Shown piece after piece: positions 11,355 to 22,379 of a stretch of DNA of 64,000 bases. Location: positions 23,425,924-23,489,923 of the forward strand of contig CM064732.1 of the NCBI GenBank assembly GCA_032717465.1, given 5' to 3'. The stretch is from Coenobita brevimanus. Lineage: Eukaryota > Arthropoda > Malacostraca > Decapoda > Coenobitidae. Under the pieces are notes generated by a model. It was not told the origin of the DNA, searched no databases, and saw only the letters and a list, made by a program, of their open reading frames with translations. A program made the translations under genes and the position numbers. Numbering within the stretch: the stretch's first letter is position 1; every line of letters starts with the position of its first letter.

Positions 11355-12437
11355 ATGTCTTTGGTGAATGATTCAGAGAAATTGAGGTGGATATGCCGCA
11401 TTATGGCCATCACTTTTCGCATCGCCAAAGATCAGCCGGCAGGAACCATATCCCGATCCTGGGTTGCCAGATGCTTGAAGAGATCTGAAGACTTTGTCAA
11501 ACGTAATTGGAATCGTGATCCATTTGACTGCGAAATGGACAGGCGGCCTGCTCAAGTGGCAGAAAGCTTGTCTCAGGAAAGCAAGGAAATCATCACCGAG
11601 TCGCTTGCTAGAGAGAAAAAAAGTATCCGCGGGCTTCAAAAGGAGATTGAACGGATTCAAGGGAAGAAAAAGAGTCTTGCAAGCATCCACAGGTTTCTTC
11701 ACTCCATTGGTGCCAAGGCTTTTCATCAGGTTCCAGCGCCAAAACTGTCGCAGAAAAATGTGGAGGATCTCATGTGGTCTTGTGAGTTTTTGAGCGAGTG
11801 GACAACAGATGATTTCCTTTTCTTGGCTCCTTCAGATGAATTTTTTATTTATGAGGTTCGTCATCCCAACTTTCAGAACGACAGAATTTGGGCTCTTAAC
11901 ACTGATGACATTCCGAAAGAACTGAAGATTCGAGAGAGATCAAAATCTGAACGATGTGTTGGTATCTTTTTGATGTTCACGACGAAAAGGTTGATGTGGG
12001 TCGTCAAAGAACAAGGACAATCATGGAATGGAAGATACTTCCGAGACATTGTGTTGATTCAACATGTCATTCCATTCCTAAAAAGCTCAGAAAATGTCCT
12101 TAGCATCAAGGAAACCACATTTCTGCACGATCGAGCTCCGTGCATGAGTGCTCTGGCAACGCAAAATCTTCTGAAGGCAAACAAAGTTGATTTTTTCGGA
12201 AATGATGAGTGGCCCGGAGCATCGCCTGACCTCAACGCCTGTGAACATTTGGGAGCAATACTTAAGGACAGGGTTGAACAACGTCTTCAGAACGCCGGGG
12301 AAGACCTCCTGCTTACTGTGGCCAATGTCCTCGAAGAAATGGAGTTCGACCACGAGTTGTTTGTGTCACTCCTGGAATCTTACCCGGCACGATTGGAAGC
12401 AGTTCGAGCAGCGGCCGGTGGGCACACCAAATATTGA
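11355..12437 (+). CDS. Tc1/mariner-type transposase, DD37E, intact
   Basis: 360 residues, no stop or frameshift. The enzyme would cut the element out at its inverted repeats and insert it at TA sites. Residues about 1-60 are the first DNA-binding part, of unusual sequence. Residues about 88-119 (KKSIRGLQKEIERIQ...SIHRFLHSIG) have the form of the second helix-turn-helix of Tc1/mariner proteins. The catalytic triad is visible: D161 in APSDEFF (11835-11837), D259 in FLHDRAPCM (12129-12131), and E297 in SPDLNACEHLG (12243-12245). Thirty-seven residues separate the last two, hence DD37E, a spacing known from the mosquito ITmD37E group. NDRIWA at 175-180 is the usual strand after the first aspartate. 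The start ATG at 11355 is the first in the open frame and gives the normal family length of 340-360 residues. It is the only fully intact coding region in the window. Confidence 0.93.
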   Translation: MSLVNDSEKLRWICRIMAITFRIAKDQPAGTISRSWVARCLKRSEDFVKRNWNRDPFDCEMDRRPAQVAESLSQESKEIITESLAREKKSIRGLQKEIERIQGKKKSLASIHRFLHSIGAKAFHQVPAPKLSQKNVEDLMWSCEFLSEWTTDDFLFLAPSDEFFIYEVRHPNFQNDRIWALNTDDIPKELKIRERSKSERCVGIFLMFTTKRLMWVVKEQGQSWNGRYFRDIVLIQHVIPFLKSSENVLSIKETTFLHDRAPCMSALATQNLLKANKVDFFGNDEWPGASPDLNACEHLGAILKDRVEQRLQNAGEDLLLTVANVLEEMEFDHELFVSLLESYPARLEAVRAAAGGHTKY

Positions 12438-12534
12438 TATAAATTCTTACAAGTGTGCACATGTGTTGGCAATTAATACAGCTATTCTGTCATATATTTG
12501 TTTCCTTTCTACCTTTTTTAATTTAAGCTGGGCA

Positions 12535-12566
12535 GGGGGGGGCTAAGGTGTTGGAACACCCTGTAG
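12535..12566 (-). repeat. Right terminal inverted repeat
   Basis: Perfect inverse copy of 11188-11219, followed by the TA duplication. Confidence 0.95.
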
Positions 12567-12669
12567 TACGTGACAAAAGATGTATAAAGAAACAAAGAGA
12601 AAGGCAGAACAGAGAAGTGATTTGTACCATAGTCTCTCTCACATTAATTTATCAGCGTGACAAAATCAT

Positions 12670-12671
<2 letters not shown>

Positions 12672-12705
<34 letters not shown>
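12672..12705. repeat. (CT)n microsatellite
   Basis: 34 bp pure CT, directly before the first copy of the GGTACCCGGC motif. Confidence 0.92.
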
Positions 12706-12707
<2 letters not shown>

Positions 12708-13200
12708 TACTAGCAGGGGTACCCGGCATTGTCCGGGCAAAAAAGGCGAATACTATAATCCTATTTGTTCTAGTTCAGTCTTTCTACTCCAGAAGGACCA
12801 TGTGGAGTACCTCGTATGCTTTTGAAGAGGGATTATAAGAGGACCAGGAATTTTCTATTTCTGCTATTGCAGAGCAAAGCGCAGTATTTGTGCGTACTTG
12901 TTTACTGTTACTGTTGACCTCAAATGACCTCCGACCGGTGACCTCAAACGACTTCGGAGGTTAACCTCACATAGCCTAAGTCCGAAATGAAGATCATGTG
13001 AGTTTCCATGCCAAAAACTGGGCTGCAGGGGTACCCGGCTTTGCCCAGGCCAAAAAGGCTAACACACTACTGGTGACCTCAAATGACCCAGATCTGACTT
13101 TTTACCCCCCCACAACCATCCCTGGCTCACCCTGATTCAGAATATATATGGGTCTTGGGATCTCTGGCCCTTGGTTTGGGCGTGATAGGACAAACAAACA
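12706..13200. repeat. Region with duplicated GCAGGGGTACCCGGC motif and TGACCTCAAATGAC words
   Basis: The motif GCAGGGGTACCCGGC-TTG-CC-GG-CAAAAAGGC occurs at about 12713-12749 and 13024-13060, each with a CCCGGC...GGG hairpin. Between and after them TGACCTCAAATGAC occurs at about 12914 and 13072, with a variant near 12940. It looks like two 3'-end fragments of a dispersed repeat. No gene. Confidence 0.55.
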
Positions 13201-13214
13201 ATGCAGCTCTCTAT

Positions 13215-13275
<61 letters not shown>
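13215..13275. repeat. (CA)n(TA)n microsatellite
   Basis: Short CA run passing into about 46 bp of TA, directly against the 3' tail of the minus-strand SINE at 13276. Confidence 0.92.
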
Positions 13276-13276
<1 letters not shown>

Positions 13277-13670
13277 CAGCAGCAGCAGCAGCCGTTTTAG
13301 TATCCACTGCAGGACCGGCCAATCCCGACCGAAGTCTGGACGATACAGCCAATGTATCTCTACCAAGTGGCTTAGGCTGTCTGGTAGAGATTGTATGTAG
13401 GGTGAGAAGTGCTTATAAGTGTAATTGTAGCGTTGGAGTGGCTTTGATTGTGTGTGTAGCCTGTGAACCAAGTGTAATCGGCCCGCGCAAGCCGACTGGG
13501 TGCAAGCATACTTTACAGTAAGCGACACTGGTTCAACCACAGCACCCCTTGTGTCCGTCAATGCAATACGTGGCCGGATGAACACTCCCAAAGTTTATTA
13601 CCCTGGCGGGACGCGAACCCTGGCTCACCCTTGTACGAAACGCACACTTTACCACCGTACCACAGAGGCT

Positions 13671-13672
<2 letters not shown>
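13276..13672 (-). mobile_element. SINE family 1, copy 1 (tRNA-derived)
   Basis: Repeat found four times in the window. On the minus strand the 5' end (from 13672) reads GGAGCCTCTGTGGTACGG then TGGTAAAGTGTGCG, resembling the A box of a glycine-type tRNA (TGGT..AGTGGTAGA). GGTTCGCGTCC at 13619-13609 matches the RNA polymerase III B box. A tRNA-unrelated body of about 300 bp follows, ending with CTGCAGTGGATACT, a (CTG)n run and then a TA array. It needs LINE enzymes to move and has no coding capacity; apparent open frames across it are accidental. Confidence 0.8.

Positions 13673-13754
<82 letters not shown>
13673..13754. repeat. (AT)n microsatellite
   Basis: 82 bp pure AT at the 5' side of SINE 1. 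Confidence 0.95.
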
Positions 13755-13756
<2 letters not shown>

Positions 13757-13818
13757 TCAGTTTTACAAGAAACAGGAAATTTTCATTTTTTTTTTCGAAC
13801 GTTGATTAGTCCCCGAAA

Positions 13819-13829
13819 ACACACACACA

Positions 13830-13889
<60 letters not shown>
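13819..13889. repeat. (CA)n microsatellite
   Basis: About 70 bp of CA with one interruption near 13829. Confidence 0.94.
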
Positions 13890-13891
<2 letters not shown>

Positions 13892-15399
13892 AGCTGTTGC
13901 AGCAAAGTAGGGGAAAGTTGGCAAAGCAGAGAATTTCTATCAGCCTAATTAACTTAACCATCAGCATTATTTGGTCACACGATACTCGCGACGAAATCCA
14001 GAACGGTCGCCTAACCAGCTCTTGCAAGCCTAACGATCATCACTCTTCCCCAAAGCATGTCGTGTTCTTTTAATTTATTCTCGTTATTTCACACCTTGTC
14101 CTCAGAACTGTCATACTTCTTCACTCAGATTATTTCCTTATTTTCTATTCACCTAGCCTAACGAGTGGGTACCAGAATGTAAGCCTACTACTGCGGGATA
14201 TTTCCTGAGGAAAGGTAGAGACCTAGCAGTAACTGATTATCTGTTTTAGCAACCCTAGAACCTTCTTGTTCTCAATTTTTCACACCTTTTTCTATCAACT
14301 TGCAATTTGTTAATCCTTGATTATGATACATCATATTTTGCTGTTACCTTTTATTTTCATTGCACTTACTAACTGCCTCTGGTATTGAATTGTTTAACGA
14401 CGGCCATATTTAACCCTTCTACTCTGTGAAACTTTCCTTACTTGAAATAAAACTTTTCGAAGGACTAAAAAAAAAAGAAAAAAAAAAAGAAAGTCATAGT
14501 AGAGGACTGTTTAACTCTTTGAATGTGGTAACGTCAAGACTGATTCATTTTGGCAGCCGTGGGTGACATTATTCAACTTGGGAGAGACCCCCGTACTGGG
14601 CGAGTTATATGTCATCTCACCTAATTCCTTCTGTAAGGTTACCTTCTACTGTATTCCCTCTAGATGTTGTTGTTGCCCCAGGCTCATCCGAATGTGAACC
14701 TGAATTTCAGCCTGATGTCGCCCTTCTCGGTCTGTCATCTTCCTTTCGAGGAACACAGAGGCGAGTTAAAGGAGCTTTGTGTAACCAAGCAGCAGAGACA
14801 CCCAGAAATAACGGTGCCACAGCGCGAAGGCATCCCTCCCACACACCATTTTAACTATAACCTACCACTGGGAGCCTTTGCTCAACTTAACCCCTTTCAA
14901 TCGGATGACGTATTTTAGTTAACTGAGTACTTTTTTTTTTTTTTTACTGGACATGGCAGATCATCCTTTTCACTTTAACTAGTGTCTATTCAGCTAAATA
15001 AAATAGATGATGGTAGTGAAAATAAAACTAAAACATCATAGGACTCGAACAATTGAGGAAACTACACAGGTCTGCAAAAAGTTGTATTAATTCTGAATAG
15101 TTATTTTTTATTGCACTTATGAACACAATACACAAAATAAATTTAGAATGCTTCCATCACATCATATGTTAATAAAAAAATTAATTAATTAAACAATAGC
15201 AAAATATAAATGTTAATCGATCTATACTGTAGAATACTGCTCCAAATTGATTGAAAATGAATGTACAGTATCTAGTAAATGTAATTTTTTAATCATATAC
15301 ATAAAGGAAACAATACTGTATAATCCATGACTCACATACTTCTCTAGTCTTTGTAACTTCTCAGTTTTAGTGCTCTAAAACTTTGGTGGCCAGTCGTTT
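13890..15399. other. No gene assigned
   Basis: Mostly AT-rich. 14560-14900 is less AT-rich and open in two plus-strand frames (14609-14854 and 14664-14918), but neither has a domain I recognise, a splice context, or strong codon structure. It may be part of a dispersed repeat. An A-rich run lies at 14466-14490 and a T15 run at about 14931. Confidence 0.4.
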
Positions 15400-16620
15400 G
15401 TGCACTTTTTCTGGTGCGTAACTATAATCATCTAAAATTAGTCCGCAGTCATACTGACATCCCAACGTCCCTGATATCTTTTTTCCAAGTCCTTGATATC
15501 CCGATGACATCTTTCACACTGTTCTTCACTCTCCACTTCAAGATTTTCGGGGGAAAATTTCAAATGCGAATCCAAAAAGTGGACTTTGAGACTCATGTTG
15601 CATCCCAAGTCCATAAACTTGACCAACTAATTTCTCTCAGTTTCTCTGTAATTTAGGTCCTTATTGTTACCTAAAAACTTAGAAATTACTTCTTTGAATT
15701 ATATCCAAGCCTCTCGTTCCAGGTCGTTCATCGCATCATGAAATTCTGGATAAGAAATCAGTTTTCTATCAGGTCCAGTAAATTCGCCCTCTTTCAGTTT
15801 ACTTTCAGACAAACCAGGAAACTTCTGGCATAAATACATAAAACAGGTTCCATCTTTTGATACCGCTTTGACGAGCTGCTTCATTAATCCAAGCTAGATA
15901 TGAGGCGATGGAAGAAGCACCTGATTTGGATTAATTAAACTAGATCTAATGATGTTTTTGGCACCAAACTGTGGATTATTTCTACTTGGCCATTCCATCT
16001 GAACCCAGTGTAAATCATGGCTCTGCTGTCCCATTCAGTGAGAAAACATGGGAATTTTTTTGTACCCTGACTGCTGACCCAGTAAGATACACAAAACTTT
16101 CAGGCCCCCACTTATGAACCAACGGTGTTCATTGTAATTGATTTTCTCGTGAAGATTTGTCGAATTCTGGCACGTTTCTTCTAAATGCACAGAATAAACA
16201 ACAACTGTTGATGCATATTTATTACCATTATGAAGTACCCCTTTTCAGGCTTCTTTTAAATGAATCTAATACTCTCCATTCTTCAGCATTATGATCTCTG
16301 CCAAGTTCCTGCACTACGTCATTTACGTCAGTGCAATAAACCATGGATCTGTGTTTCTTGAAATATGGTGCAAATTCTTTTCCTCTGTTTCGGTGCCGAG
16401 AGAAAGTTCTGTCTGATGTAATAAGTTTTTATCTTTTAATCGGGACCCCAAGAGCTCTGCAGCATCTCTGGGGAGACCGAGGTCTCTTACTAAATCATTA
16501 AGTTCATCCTGAGAGAATGGCTGTGGCTCATTGCTTGAACACTTTGGGACAAACTCTTCATTGTCTACCGCAGCACTTTCTTCCTCTGAGTGAGTTTCTA
16601 CATAATAAAGTCTATAATGT
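15400..16620 (-). pseudogene. Decayed copy of a multicopy invertebrate protein family of unknown function
   Basis: Read on the minus strand, conserved blocks appear in the right order across about 1.2 kb but in shifting frames: DELNDLVRDLGLPRDAAELL (about 16521-16450), GKEF...CTDVNDVVQELG (about 16390-16310), KFPCFLTEWDSRA (about 16057-16019), VLLPSPHI with a stop then LGLMKQLVKAV (about 15925-15865), GECF-like TCFMYLCQKFPGLSE (about 15850-15805), and LGCNMSLKVHFLDSHL...FSPEN...YQGRWDVS (15626-15438). From memory this order matches uncharacterised proteins that occur in many copies in arthropod and cnidarian genomes and may be transposon-encoded; I cannot name the family. At least one in-frame stop replaces a lysine before LGLMKQ. 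Stops elsewhere confirm it is non-functional. Confidence 0.75.
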
Positions 16621-17050
16621 GAAGTTGGGATTGGTAGATCAGGTCCATGTGATATATGTCTTATTGCTGATGTGTTCCAGCTATATTATAACTTATCATA
16701 AAATAAAATAACTGTGTTGTTTGAAACATAGATTATAATATTAGGAAACACTAAGTTCATAAATATTTTCATTGTAATAAAATATCCACATGTTAGTAAT
16801 CATGTTGTGCGAAATGAGATAAAATGAAATTTAAAAAATGGGTTTCCTGAAAAAAAAAAATCACATGCTGGAGAGAAATGGTTTTCGTTTTTTAATTCAG
16901 CGCCCAAAAATAAATAAAAATTGCATAAAATAATCAGAATCATTTTTTTTCAATGTACACCTGTGATATCTTCGTACAGGAGTGACTAACCTCTCCTTCC
17001 GCAGTTGTTCTGTTAACCACCTCACGTGACCACAGTGAAACAGAGAGTGA
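16621..17050. other. No gene; AT-rich
   Basis: AT-rich spacer with A runs near 16850. Nothing recognisable. Confidence 0.4.
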
Positions 17051-17082
17051 GAGTGAGAGAGAGAGAGAGATGGGGGCTGTAC

Positions 17083-17128
<46 letters not shown>

Positions 17129-17134
17129 TGTGTG
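17051..17134. repeat. (GA)n and (GT)n microsatellites
   Basis: GA run at about 17051-17070 and GT run at about 17088-17126, with a short continuation after one A. Confidence 0.9.
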
Positions 17135-17279
17135 TGACAGAGACATAATCTAAACTAAGATAATCCCTTAAAACTCTTAAGCATCAAGAAAATCTGATTG
17201 AAATACAAATCCTCATCTGTTTATGATTTGAAAATTACATTAATAAAAACGTCGTTAATGAAACAGAGTTTTAAATTTT

Positions 17280-18000
17280 GATGTTTGATTATAGTCGTGA
17301 AGGGAAAGGGTACATAAAATGGAGTACTTCTCCTGTTAATAGTGTGATTAACTCTTCGGACAGGAAATGCGAACTTTTTTCTTGATCTTGCTACCGTCAT
17401 AAAGGTTAACGTATCTTAAACCCTCCACCCAGCAGAATATATTAACTCTCATGGTCTGGACAACTTTCGTTCTTCTTCACCTAACGCCAGCCGGTTTTAT
17501 TCAGCTGTGAGTGACTGGAACCTGAGAGGTTTATAATCCTATATAATTTGAATTATCAGCATGGCCTCACTTTATGAGATTTGTAATTTATTCCAACTAA
17601 TTCCAGCTGATTTTACTCAGGTGAAGAGCATAAACAGCAGTCAGACAGATAAAGTGGATGGAGCTTGGACTGGAGAGGTAGATTAGTCGATAAAGCAGTG
17701 TGAGTACCGGTACTATGTGTGAGGTAGTTCAGTCGTTACCAGAGTCATTACAGAGATAGGGGTATGGGGGTAGAAGGTTTGTGCTCAAAATAACGTAGTT
17801 CTCTCGTTATTAGTGTGATTAAACCTCTGGCGGCAAAATGTTAACTTTGTGAGATTAAAATTAGAAAATAAAATCATTATGGTGAACGGATTAAGGGGGG
17901 GGGGGAGTGGATGGGTAGTTAGGAAAGGATGTGAAATAAATTCACTCGTTATCAGTGCGATGACTAAGGGTATACATGCAGTGCCATGACGTGTTTTTAA
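17280..18000. repeat. Strongly decayed internal repeats
   Basis: Variants of TTCTCCTGTTAATAGTGTGATTAACTC occur near 17325, 17795 and 17940. A second pair, CCAGCCGGTTTTATTCAGCTGTGAGTG / CCAGCTGATTTTACTCAGGTGAAGAG, lies near 17487 and 17603. No coding potential. Confidence 0.4.
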
Positions 18001-18362
18001 TCATGTCTTGTAACCAACAGACGACTAAACATGGTTTATGGGAGGCATCTTGATACAAAGGGGTTCATCGGGGACATAATATACCTAACTTCTTCAGTCT
18101 GGATAGTCTTCCTGACCTGGAAATGATCGTCTCAAGATGGCAGGGATGTAATAGAAAGACGGCATCGAATGCAACTGACTGAGGTAATTAGGGTTACTTT
18201 GGGCCATGTGCCGATAGCCTTATAAGCCCCTCTAGTATCTCTCCTTTACTAGACTACTTCAACATATGGCACGTAAAAATTTTTAAAATACAGTTTGTAT
18301 GTAATTATAAACATACAAATACCGTACAAGAGAGAGATAAGCTGTAATAATAATATTAATAA

Positions 18363-18440
18363 TGATACTACTACTACTACTACCACTACTACTACTACTA
18401 CTACTACTGCTAATAATAATAATAATAATAATAATAATGA
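18363..18440. repeat. (CTA)n(TAA)n trinucleotide array
   Basis: About 50 bp of CTA variants then about 28 bp of TAA. Confidence 0.92.
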
Positions 18441-18965
18441 TAATAATTAAGTAAATAAATAAATAGAAAAGGGTGTACCAGCCATCCATTATCAATCTCC
18501 TCGGGGAGTGGCTAAGAGATTCGAGAATAGGCTACTGTAGTCCAAAACATTATCGCTCGTGAAAGCACCCCATATGATAATAAATGTCCCTGGTCACCTA
18601 TTGAACTCAAAGTACTGTGCAATTGGCACGACCTTCACACACTTAAGTGTCTACCACTAGACACCTATTATGCAATGCGACACGCGAAGGAATGGAAACT
18701 GTAACTGGTTCACTGTAACCTGGAGCAGATTTGTGGTCATTTTGTGGCATATTTCCCGTAGCTCGGTGGAAAATTAAAAAGAAAAATGTTTCTGTATACA
18801 GGACGATTTCGTTACAAACAACATATGCCAGAAGCTAACCTCAGATGGACTGAGTACAGTGGCAAACTTAAATCCACAAACATATGACTCTGTGACTTAC
18901 TTTAAAAGTCTTAACAATAAGCGACAACACAGCATTCAGCAACTCATCTGGCTTGTTGTGACTGG
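18441..18965. other. No gene recognised
   Basis: Unique-looking sequence with small palindromes, such as GTGTCTACCACTAGACAC near 18646. Nothing coding assigned. Confidence 0.4.
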
Positions 18966-19124
<159 letters not shown>

Positions 19125-19435
19125 AGGGAGAGAGAGAGGGGGGGGGAGGCTATGTTTTGGATTTATTTGTTTGTTGGTAGACAGCCAGGATAGCAGACAG
19201 ATGTACAGGGATTATAGGCTATATAATGTTCTATGAACCACCTCCCCTCTTCCTCCCCTCCCTTTCCGAAAGAAAAACCGCCTAGATAAACACTTCGTCG
19301 CAGTTCTGGGTGGTAATGGAGTGTGAAACTTGCAAGATGCATTATTATCAATGAGGGTTGTGTTAACGCAATAGATACTATTTGCATGGGTCTAGTAAAG
19401 TGGGTGAGGTATAGTACCAGTGACGCAAGACAGAA

Positions 19436-19437
<2 letters not shown>

Positions 19438-19473
<36 letters not shown>
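19438..19473. repeat. (GA)n microsatellite
   Basis: GA run with one AAAG interruption, just beyond the DIRS-like remnant. Confidence 0.9.
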
Positions 19474-19474
<1 letters not shown>

Positions 19475-19649
19475 ACGGCCCCATACAATAATGCTCACTG
19501 ATCAGAGATATCTCAGAGAGGAGGAACTCAATGCAAGATGCGGCCCCAGTACCCGAGGATTGACTGTCGTGAGGGTTGCTTCGACCATCTTCATCGTGGC
19601 ACACTCCGATTCGGTTGCACAGTGTGCCACTTCCCTCCCCATCTCCAAT

Positions 19650-21575
19650 TGGAGACCTATAGTGCGACATGTGGGGTATCTTGGAGATCACTGTTGAGGT
19701 AACTCGTGATGAATGATGTACTTGAGCTTCACTCCCTATTGCACCAAGGATAAGGAGTACATCTTTAGAAATGCCAAGGATGCCACTGTTCCCCATAATT
19801 CATGCATCTTCAGGCCTCTGCTTAGATCTTTTTCGAAAATCGCCTCCCGCATGAGCTTGTACATAGCCCACTTTGAGAAAGTGACACCTGAGTTGCTGTA
19901 AACGAGAACCTATGTCGGTGCCCTCACCACAACACAGTGAGTATGTACAGAGTGATGGGTGATGTTCATCCTCCAACACTGAATCATCAGAAAGCCCAGG
20001 TGAAAATCTTCCCTATTGTTCTTAGCTAATGACCTGGGGAAATGTGGCAGGAATGCTATCAACCCGATTTGGAATATTCTGGTCCATCTTCTTGAGGTGA
20101 GGGAAGACAAGTGAGTCAAGGACTGCAGTGATACTGACAATGGTGAAAGAATCCCCGTCTCAGTAGGGAGATGGCACTGACGAGACTTAATGGCAGACCA
20201 TACCACAAGGGTTCCACGAGGACAACTGATACTTCAGTGGTCACTGCTCCTCTGAATTGTCTGCTTGCATCCCTTCACACCTACGGTAGTTGTGAAGCAC
20301 TCATCTAGCAACAAACGCTCATCCCTTTTCTGTCCAACTCTCTAATGCAAGTGTTAACCACTACTCCCAGTCCTTCATGTATGCAACAGGTAAACTCTGG
20401 AACTGTCTCCCTCTGTCTGTATATCCTACTGCCTATGATCTCCAGTCTGTCAAACGCAGTGTGTCCAGGCATCTTGAAATTATCGGATCATGAATTTGGC
20501 TCTCTGTTATTTTGTTTTTGTTTTTTCTTGGAGGGAACAGTCTTGCGGGCACTTGGCCTTTGGTTCCTTCTTTCTTGCACAAAAAAACAAAAAAACAAAA
20601 TGAACTGCGATGGTGTCACTGCTTCTGCCTCTCCTATGTGTGAGATCAACAGGAGGGACAGGACCACGAACTCCATCACTGGTGGGTTGCTCAAATATGG
20701 CCAAAAGTGACAGAATGCACTCTAGCAGGACTGGTGCTGTTTGTTGAAGGCATGTTATGCATGTAGGATATCCCGTATGGCAGTCAACAGGTAATGAAAG
20801 GATATAGCCCACCACAGACACACCATGAGTGAGGGCTCAGAGCTTCCAGGTGGTCTAGGACTTTGGTCACTAACTGGGGAGTAAATACACAAACTTCAAC
20901 GTGTTCAGCTCCTCATTTAACATATCCAGACCTCCTGTCAGCGTTTGCTCTAGGCACTTAAAGAAGAAGTAGGTACATATCCCTGGCTGTGAAGAAGCCA
21001 ATCTGGGGTTGGTCCCACCAAATAATAAATGAATTGGACATGCCTCTCCTGAGAGTCCATTAAGCAGAGGCTGGCTTAACCTCAAGAGTGCACTGGTTCT
21101 CCTCGCTAGGCACATATGGAGTCAATAGGAACACTTGGCAACAGTAGGCTCACTGCAGAACCTCCTGTCAAGTTAAGCAAAACCTCGGACTTGAAGGTAC
21201 CCTGCTTGTTTATGCAGTGCATCATCACCTGAACGTCCATCTGGAGGTGAACTGCCATTCCTGGTGAGGAATGGATCTCCTCCAGGGCTAGGAGAACCAC
21301 CCTTATTTCTGAGAAGCCCTGTCCTTTTTAACCACACTTCTTGCAACTGATGCATCAGTGACCAGTGCACACTCGCACCATGGTTAGAGGAATCAGTCAC
21401 CACAGTCAACTGGGGCTCCGGTGGGGACCATGGTACCCACTGGTCGTGTGATGGGCCTCAGCCATCTTTGTACGGGCTTTGTGAGGCAGTGGGGTATTGA
21501 TCACTGCATATCCCGTAACATTTCCTCAGCTGAAGCCACCTTGCTGACCTCCCAGATAAGGCGGCAATGAGCTTA
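19650..21575 (-). pseudogene. DIRS-like retrotransposon, RNase H and downstream region (recombinase likely)
   Basis: Minus strand. From 21575 down: a linker ending ...RWLRPITRPVG, then VVTDSSNHGASVHW (about 21406-21365), LLALEEIH (about 21297-21274) and CINKQGTFKSEVLLNL (about 21216-21169), which follow the DIRS RNase H pattern (TDAS..GWGAH, LELRAVLLAL, YINRQGGTRS..L). WTLRRGMSNSF...WWDQPQIGFFTA (about 21075-20990) matches the W-G-x-P-x-x-D-L-F-A-T segment characteristic of DIRS elements. Further down, a block like SSTSFITSYL near 19690 may be the end of the tyrosine recombinase, which DIRS elements use instead of an integrase. Many stops and frameshifts make it inactive. Confidence 0.6.
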
Positions 21576-22010
21576 CCATGAAAGATTAAGAAATGTTACT
21601 TACTATTTTATTATCCAAAGAAGGACCCACTGCTTCCATTTGTAGCACTAAGCAAAGATGCTAACACTTCCGTCATATAATCCAAAAAAAAAAAAAGAAC
21701 TTAACATAGTACAGTATATATTACCCTGGCACACTACTTATAAGTCATCCTGGTCTTGGCATAGATGTGATACTGGTACCTGGGCCATCTTCTTTGACTC
21801 TGGAATTTTGTAAGTTCCTTGGATATGGTGGTTAGCAGCAAACATCATCCAGTTTTGGGTGATAATTACTTACAACTAATACCACCTATTTCACCATTCT
21901 CCCAGGACTCATCTTACCACAAACTCAAACATATACTCAGACTGAAACTTTAACTCATTCTGAAACTCGTACTGAAACCATGGGTTGGAGACCCAGAAGA
22001 TCGTAAGTTC
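21575..22010. repeat. Diverged direct repeat Y at the DIRS break
   Basis: Roughly 430 bp, colinear with 26125-26640 (same orientation). Matching words include GTAGCAC...CCGTCAT, CCATCTTCTT, CATC..GTTT.GG.GATA, and ACTCATCTT....AAACTCAAA.ATAT. By eye identity is around 60-70%. It lies at the point where the DIRS RNase H part begins. Confidence 0.5.
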
Positions 22011-22379
22011 ATGTTCGGACATACCGAGGCAGGAGAGGACTGGTGCAATCGTCCTCCTGTTACAAAGGGGTTCTTCAGAGTGACTCCCATATTGTCATGA
22101 CAAGTTCAGAAAAAAAGTATTATGGTTCCTCTCATGATGTATTTCATTACTGAATCCTTCTACTCTAACAAGACATATATTAGAATTCTGAATGAATTTC
22201 AGTAACACAAAGCAAAGTTATTATGAAACAACTGACTTATGTAGCATCTTATCAGGGTGCGTTGGGGACTAGTTTTTGTATCACATCGTCAGTTACAATG
22301 GCCTTAAACTCATGTTCCCTGCACAGTATGTTTCCAAAGTATAGTGTTTTTTTTTTTTTAATGGGGAAAATAAATAAAT

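Larger units (their letters stand above)
11188..12566 (+). mobile_element. Complete Tc1/mariner-type DNA transposon (DD37E)
   Basis: A 1379-bp element with perfect 32-bp terminal inverted repeats (11188-11219 and 12535-12566), starting CTACAGGGTGTTCC and ending in eight C. TA dinucleotides flank it at 11186-11187 and 12567-12568, the duplication left by all Tc1/mariner elements. One uninterrupted transposase gene fills the middle, with 135 bp before it and 97 bp after. Each repeat contains a small hairpin, GGTGTT-CC-AACACC. With an intact gene and identical ends it may be recent and possibly active. Catalytic spacing assigns it to the DD37E group by motif only. Confidence 0.92.

Noticed and set aside
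11373..11726. Minus-strand 117-residue frame and other frames inside the transposase
   Set aside because: They are shadows of the intact plus-strand transposase at 11355-12437.
14609..14918. Possible host exon
   Set aside because: Two overlapping frames are open, neither has a recognisable domain, and no splice-site pattern or neighbouring exon supports a gene.
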